NCBI GenBank assembly: GCA_000433635.1
Contig: HF997925.1
Location: 1 to 15,288 of the forward strand
Reading direction: 5' to 3'
Origin: Ruminococcus sp. CAG:254
GTDB taxonomy: Bacteria > Bacillota > Clostridia > Oscillospirales > Ruminococcaceae
Length of the DNA stretch: 15,288 nucleotides
The notes beneath the pieces were generated by a model. The model was given only the letters and a program-made list of their open reading frames with translations, searched no databases and was not told the DNA's origin. Numbering within the stretch: position 1 is the first letter of the stretch; each line of letters opens with the position of its first letter. This document shows positions 13,945-15,288 of the stretch, one piece after another. Both the position numbers and the translations under genes were made by a program.

Positions 13945-15176
13945 TTGCAATCCTCTCTCCAGAAAAATAATGGGGTTGTTGTTTGTTTTCCATACATCGA
14001 ATGATTGCCGTTACAAAGTCGGGCAATCGTGCAGACCACTGCGAAATAGGGGAAATACGAAAATCCAAATACTTCTGCTCCGATGCAAATCGGTGCAAGC
14101 AAGGTATTCGACGCACTTCCGAATACTGCCGCATAGCAAAGAGCCACTGCCACAACAGACGGAATTCCCAGCAGTGGTGCGAGCACTGCTCCCAGACACG
14201 CCCCAATGGCAAACAATGGCGTTACTTCTCCGCCCTGAAAGCCGATGGCAAGCGTTAACACGGTAAATCCTAGTTTTCCCAGAAAGTCAAACCAATATAC
14301 GGTATCGCCGTTGCAGGAAAGGGTAATCAAATTTGTTCCCAGACCGGAATATCGCCCTTTTCCACAAAGATACAGCAGAATCGCCAGCCCTGCACCGCAA
14401 ATGGCAATGCGAAGAATCGGATTTGGCAACCATTTTGCAGCTGCTTGTTTCGCCTGTTTCAACAGAAATGTGAAAACGCCGCCTGTCAATCCAGCTGCCA
14501 CGCCCAAAATCAACATTGAAATGGAAATCGGGGAAACAACTGTTTCCGGCAATGTCACCTGAAATGTTTCCAAACCCAATGCAATCGAAACGATATTAGC
14601 TGTGATGGCGGAAAGGGCTGCTGGCAACAATGCCCGATATTCCAACTTTCCGACCACCAGAACTTCCAGTGCAAAACAAACAGCGGCAAGCGGAGCGTGA
14701 AATAAGCCGCTGAATCCGGCTGCCATTCCGGAAATCGTGAGAATGCGAATCAAACTTTTTTGCCTCTGAAATAAAGGGATGTGGCTTCCTGTCCAATGAG
14801 CGACCGTTGCACCCAGCTGCACGGCAACCCCTTCTCGTCCGGCACTGCCGCCGCAGAGATGCGTCAGCCAAGTGCTGCCAATCAATAGTGGTATCAATCG
14901 CAATGGAATACGGTCTGCTTTTCCGGTCGCAGCATCGAAAATCAAGCCCATTCCCTGACTGCTCTCTTTTCCATACTTCTGATAGGCCCAAACCATCAAC
15001 GCACCTGCCAATGGCAAAAATGGAAGAAACCAGAGCAAATGCGTCGTGCGAAGCGTTCCAATTCCCAGTAAAATTCTGCCGAACCCTGCTGTAATCACGC
15101 CGGTGATTGCTCCAGTTAGTATGGCAAGCAGGCAGAGCAGCCCCATCGGCAACAATTTTTCTTTGATTGCATGCAT
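13941..15176 (-). CDS. clcF: CLC-family antiporter, probably CLC-F fluoride/proton type
   Basis: This 411-residue membrane protein of the CLC family has about ten to twelve hydrophobic segments and no CBS domains. The canonical GSGIP anion motif is replaced by QGMG (74-77, Met76). GREGP appears as GREGV (113-117), with the gating glutamate Glu115 kept. The third motif reads GFQGGEVTPLFAIGA (312-326). These replacements, especially Met in place of the anion-binding Ser, are what I know of the CLC-F branch, which exports fluoride in exchange for protons; a chloride-type member is the alternative. The start at 15176 follows AAAGGA; the in-frame codon at 15233 lies inside the tRNA terminator. No fluoride riboswitch motif is seen in the 80-nt gap before it, and no clear promoter. 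It overlaps the asparaginase gene by 4 nt. Confidence 0.87.
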   Translation of the reverse strand: MHAIKEKLLPMGLLCLLAILTGAITGVITAGFGRILLGIGTLRTTHLLWFLPFLPLAGALMVWAYQKYGKESSQGMGLIFDAATGKADRIPLRLIPLLIGSTWLTHLCGGSAGREGVAVQLGATVAHWTGSHIPLFQRQKSLIRILTISGMAAGFSGLFHAPLAAVCFALEVLVVGKLEYRALLPAALSAITANIVSIALGLETFQVTLPETVVSPISISMLILGVAAGLTGGVFTFLLKQAKQAAAKWLPNPILRIAICGAGLAILLYLCGKGRYSGLGTNLITLSCNGDTVYWFDFLGKLGFTVLTLAIGFQGGEVTPLFAIGACLGAVLAPLLGIPSVVAVALCYAAVFGSASNTLLAPICIGAEVFGFSYFPYFAVVCTIARLCNGNHSMYGKQTTTPLFFWREDCK

Positions 15177-15209
15177 ACAAACACATCCTTTTTCAATGAT
15201 TTTATATAG

Positions 15210-15247
15210 AAAAATCGCCAACGTGCATGGCACACGTCGGCGATTTT
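15210..15247 (-). terminator. Intrinsic terminator after the tRNA gene
   Basis: On the minus strand AAAATCGCCGACGTG (15247-15233) pairs with CACGTTGGCGATTTT (15225-15211), one G-T pair included, and ends in TTTTT. It ends the tRNA transcript just before the CLC gene. Confidence 0.9.
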
Positions 15248-15255
15248 AAAAAATA

Positions 15256-15288
15256 TGGTGGGCCATCGGGGACTCGAACCCAGGACCA
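15256..15288 (-). tRNA. tRNA gene, 3' part only (possibly tRNA-Lys)
   Basis: Reading on the minus strand into the window, the T-arm with loop TTCGAGT is followed by the 3' acceptor strand ATGGCCC, discriminator A and encoded CCA (15259-15256). The T-stem has one mismatch as read. The anticodon lies outside the window. The implied 5' acceptor GGGCCAT is common in Firmicute tRNA-Lys, so that identity is a guess. Confidence 0.85.

Noticed and set aside
15177..15255. Fluoride riboswitch before the CLC gene
   Set aside because: The gap is filled by the tRNA terminator hairpin and a short AT-rich stretch; no aptamer-like fold or conserved motif could be found.

Overview
The window looks like chromosomal DNA of a gut Firmicute of the Oscillospiraceae/Ruminococcus type. 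The evidence is two secreted proteins that combine BspA-like leucine-rich repeats with C-terminal dockerin modules (the cellulosome signature), strong AGGAGG-type ribosome binding sites, and sigma-A promoters that nearly all have 17-bp spacers. The species assignment is inference.

Left part, minus strand (1-1800): a MATE multidrug exporter is followed by a tiny ribbon-helix-helix (RHH) regulator. The regulator has its own consensus promoter, which overlaps the exporter's stop codon and contains a large inverted repeat suited to autorepression. The exporter leader holds a long terminator-like hairpin and a 13-codon ORF lying inside it, which suggests attenuation. Plus strand (1833-4555): a divergent znuA-znuC-znuB zinc uptake operon has a consensus promoter, a 21-bp palindrome over the expected transcription start, tandem CAATTT hexamers and a strong terminator.

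Middle (4664-8395, plus strand): a BspA/dockerin protein with its own promoter and terminator, then a coupled ECF sigma factor/membrane anti-sigma pair. The anti-sigma gene has a second, internal in-frame start with an excellent Shine-Dalgarno sequence. Next, on the minus strand (8402-10122), comes azlC-azlD (branched-chain amino acid exporter). Its 3' end is followed by three tandem truncated copies of the azlD 3' end, each bordered by a terminator-like hairpin. Differences among these copies are almost all synonymous and mosaic. This array is the most unusual structure in the window.

Right part: a larger BspA/dockerin protein with about 21 repeats (plus strand, 10333-12522), a bidirectional terminator, an unrecognised 103-residue protein, and an overlapping pair of genes for a CLC-F-type fluoride/proton antiporter and an L-asparaginase (all minus strand). 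The window ends in the 3' part of a tRNA gene followed by its terminator.

Functionally this is a cell-envelope neighbourhood: metal uptake, drug, amino-acid and fluoride export, dockerin-bearing surface proteins, and an ECF signalling pair that could regulate envelope functions. Only the operons described are directly supported as co-transcribed units.
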